From contig NZ_CP020555.1 in NCBI RefSeq assembly GCF_002080455.1, positions 2,728,001 through 2,792,000 of the forward strand: DNA of 64,000 nt, read 5' to 3'. Under the pieces are notes generated by a model. The model ran no database searches. It saw only the letters and a program-made list of their open reading frames with translations, and was not told where the DNA came from. Below, piece after piece: positions 62,708 to 64,000 of this stretch. The stretch is from Streptomyces sp. Sge12 (GTDB lineage Bacteria; Actinomycetota; Actinomycetes; Streptomycetales; Streptomycetaceae). The position numbers were made by a program, and so were the translations under genes. Each line of letters starts with the position of its first letter. Position 1 is the first letter of the stretch.

Positions 62708-63631
62708 ATGAGCAAGGTCGAGGAGTTCGAGGAACTGCGTCCCCTGCTGTTCTCGATCGCGTACCGGATCCTGAGCAGCGTGAGCGAGGCCGAGGACGCG
62801 GTGCAGGAGACCTGGCTGCGCTTCGACGCCTCGGCGACCCGCCCCGCGTCGACCAAGGCCTTCCTGTCGACGACGATCACCCGGCTCTCCATCGACGTAC
62901 TGCGTTCCGCCCGGGTCCGGCGGGAGGAGTACGTCGGGCCGTGGTTCCCCGAGCCGCTGCTGAACGACCCGTACCAGGACCCGGCGCGGTCGGTGGAACT
63001 GGCCGACTCGGTGTCGATGGCGGCGCTCCTGCTGCTGGAGCGGCTCAGCCCGCTGGAACGCTCGGTGTTCGTCCTGCGCGAGGTCTTCGCCTTCGGCTTC
63101 GACGAGGTCGCCGGCGCGGTGGGCCGGTCGGAGGCGGCCTGCCGGCAACTGCTGGTGCGGGCGCGGCGGCACATGGAGGCGGGGCAGCCGCGCTTCCACG
63201 CGGACCGTGCGCAGCGGCAGGAGCTGGCGGCGCGGTTCCTGCACGCGATGAAGGACGGCGACGTGGGCGGGCTGCGGCAGTTGCTGGCGGCCGACGCCCG
63301 ACTGGTCGGGGACAGCGGCGGCAGGGCCCCGCAGTTCGCCCGGGCCATCACCGGCGCCGACAGCGTGGCCCGTCTGCTCGCCTCGGTCTTCCCCTGGATG
63401 CCCCGCGTCGGTGTCGGCTCCGAGGTGCGCGACGTCAACGGCGAGCCGGGCGTGATCTCCCGCGACGCGGACGGCAGGGTGCTGCACGTGCTGTCCTTCG
63501 AGGTGCGGGACGGCCGGATCCGCACGATCCGCTCGGTGGCCAATCCGGACAAGCTCGGCCACCTCGGCGCCGTGGCGGACGCATGGGCGATCGACCGCGA
63601 GATCAGGCGGGCGCGACGCGGGGTGAAGTGA
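62708..63631 (+). CDS. ECF41-type RNA polymerase sigma factor
   Basis: 307 residues from ATG (MSKVEEFEELRPLLFS). Sigma region 2 (YRILSSVSEAEDAVQETWLR) and region 4 (LSPLERSVFVLREVFAFGFDEV) are followed by a SnoaL-like C-terminal domain of about 110 residues instead of an anti-sigma gene. The ECF41 hallmark NPDKL is at residues 279-283, with the WLRF-type linker in place. The C-terminal domain regulates activity in ECF41 proteins. It is linked to the COE gene through the promoter at 62063-62089, and the hairpin between suggests separate control. Confidence 0.93.
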   Translation: MSKVEEFEELRPLLFSIAYRILSSVSEAEDAVQETWLRFDASATRPASTKAFLSTTITRLSIDVLRSARVRREEYVGPWFPEPLLNDPYQDPARSVELADSVSMAALLLLERLSPLERSVFVLREVFAFGFDEVAGAVGRSEAACRQLLVRARRHMEAGQPRFHADRAQRQELAARFLHAMKDGDVGGLRQLLAADARLVGDSGGRAPQFARAITGADSVARLLASVFPWMPRVGVGSEVRDVNGEPGVISRDADGRVLHVLSFEVRDGRIRTIRSVANPDKLGHLGAVADAWAIDREIRRARRGVK

Positions 63632-63809
63632 AATGAGGTGGGCCGAGGGCTCCGCCGGGCGGGGCTGCGGTCGCCCCGGGATCGGCGGGCGGGGACCGCC
63701 CGCATCCGCCCGCCCACCCCCAACCGGGTGGCCCCCGCCGACCGGCCGACTCCGTTGGGCGATTTGTCATACCGGGCGTGGCAGCATCGGCCGCCTCGGA
63801 GGTGACCCC

Positions 63810-64000
63810 ATGTCATATCGGCTGCCGAATCGGCCGCTTCGCGCCGCCTGCCTCGCCGCAGCGCTCCTGCTCGCCGGGCCCGTCCCGCGGGCCGGAGCCG
63901 AGCCCGGGCTCCCCGAAGGGGAGTCCGTCGGAGTGCTGCTCACCCGCCTGCAGGGCCTGTACCAGAAGGCCGAGGAGGCCGCCGAGGCGTACAACGCCAC
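63810..64000 (+). CDS. Secreted protein, possibly NlpC/P60-type hydrolase (3' end outside window)
   Basis: Only the first ~63 codons are present, from ATG (MSYRLPNRPLRAACLA) after a strong GGAGGTGA site. A signal peptide with the cleavage region near PRAGAEPG leads into a coiled-coil-like start (LLTRLQGLYQKAEEAAEAYN). Streptomycete NlpC/P60 peptidoglycan hydrolases begin in this way, but the catalytic domain would lie outside the window. Confidence 0.6.
   Translation, partial: MSYRLPNRPLRAACLAAALLLAGPVPRAGAEPGLPEGESVGVLLTRLQGLYQKAEEAAEAYNA

Noticed and set aside
63632..63809. ydaO-type c-di-AMP riboswitch ahead of the last secreted-protein gene
   Set aside because: The region is short and holds only a simple GC hairpin (GCGGGCGG/CCGCCCGC); the conserved core could not be found.

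Overview
The window is a chromosomal segment from a Streptomyces or a very close relative. The DNA is GC-rich with extreme third-position GC, GTG and TTG starts are common, and operons often overlap by GTGA or ATGA. The gene order prmC-prfA-rpmE, LCP protein, rho, thrB-thrC-hom-lysA is the classic Streptomyces arrangement, and the WhiJ/DUF397 pair, ECF41 sigma factor, SHOCT and DUF6325 proteins are typical actinomycete families.

Bases 1-13277 are core genome: translation termination (prmC, prfA), ribosomal protein L31, an LCP cell-wall ligase, the Rho factor, the aspartate-family amino-acid genes (thrB, thrC, hom, lysA), an ArgRS-like protein that lacks the catalytic core, a single-domain response regulator and tRNA-Arg(CCG).

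Bases 13278-45024 form an accessory island that begins at the tRNA-Arg 3' end. Its left part holds gene debris and then a polymorphic-toxin cassette: two WXG100 proteins, a toxin with a C-terminal RNase A-like tip, an immunity protein, an orphan RNase-A-like tip and a second immunity protein. Its right part is a defence island built on a full set of type 2 BREX (Pgl) genes: pglW and pglX, then pglY and pglZ, then brxD and brxHI. The cassette is broken open twice. A WhiJ-type regulator/DUF397/HATPase/Uma2 module lies between pglX and pglY, and an antisense operon of a DUF262 (GmrSD-type) protein plus a CBS-HEPN protein lies between pglZ and brxD. A divergent HNH endonuclease with an apparent sulfur-binding domain (ScoMcrA-like) sits immediately upstream of pglW. 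The island therefore combines modification-based phage exclusion, modification-dependent cleavage, a candidate RNase abortive-infection pair and an anti-competitor toxin.

Bases 45025-64000 return to core or lineage-specific genes: an XdhC protein, a bacterial NHEJ module (Ku divergent from LigD-type polymerase and ligase), a NERD-domain protein, a secreted protein, a CseA-like lipoprotein with a histidine kinase but no response regulator, a TetR regulator, two divergent diiron/ferritin-like proteins, a PBP2-type transpeptidase with an FtsW/RodA-type SEDS protein, small DUF6325 and SHOCT proteins, an ECF41 sigma factor with its carboxymuconolactone-decarboxylase-like partner and a recognisable ECF41 promoter, and the start of a secreted protein.
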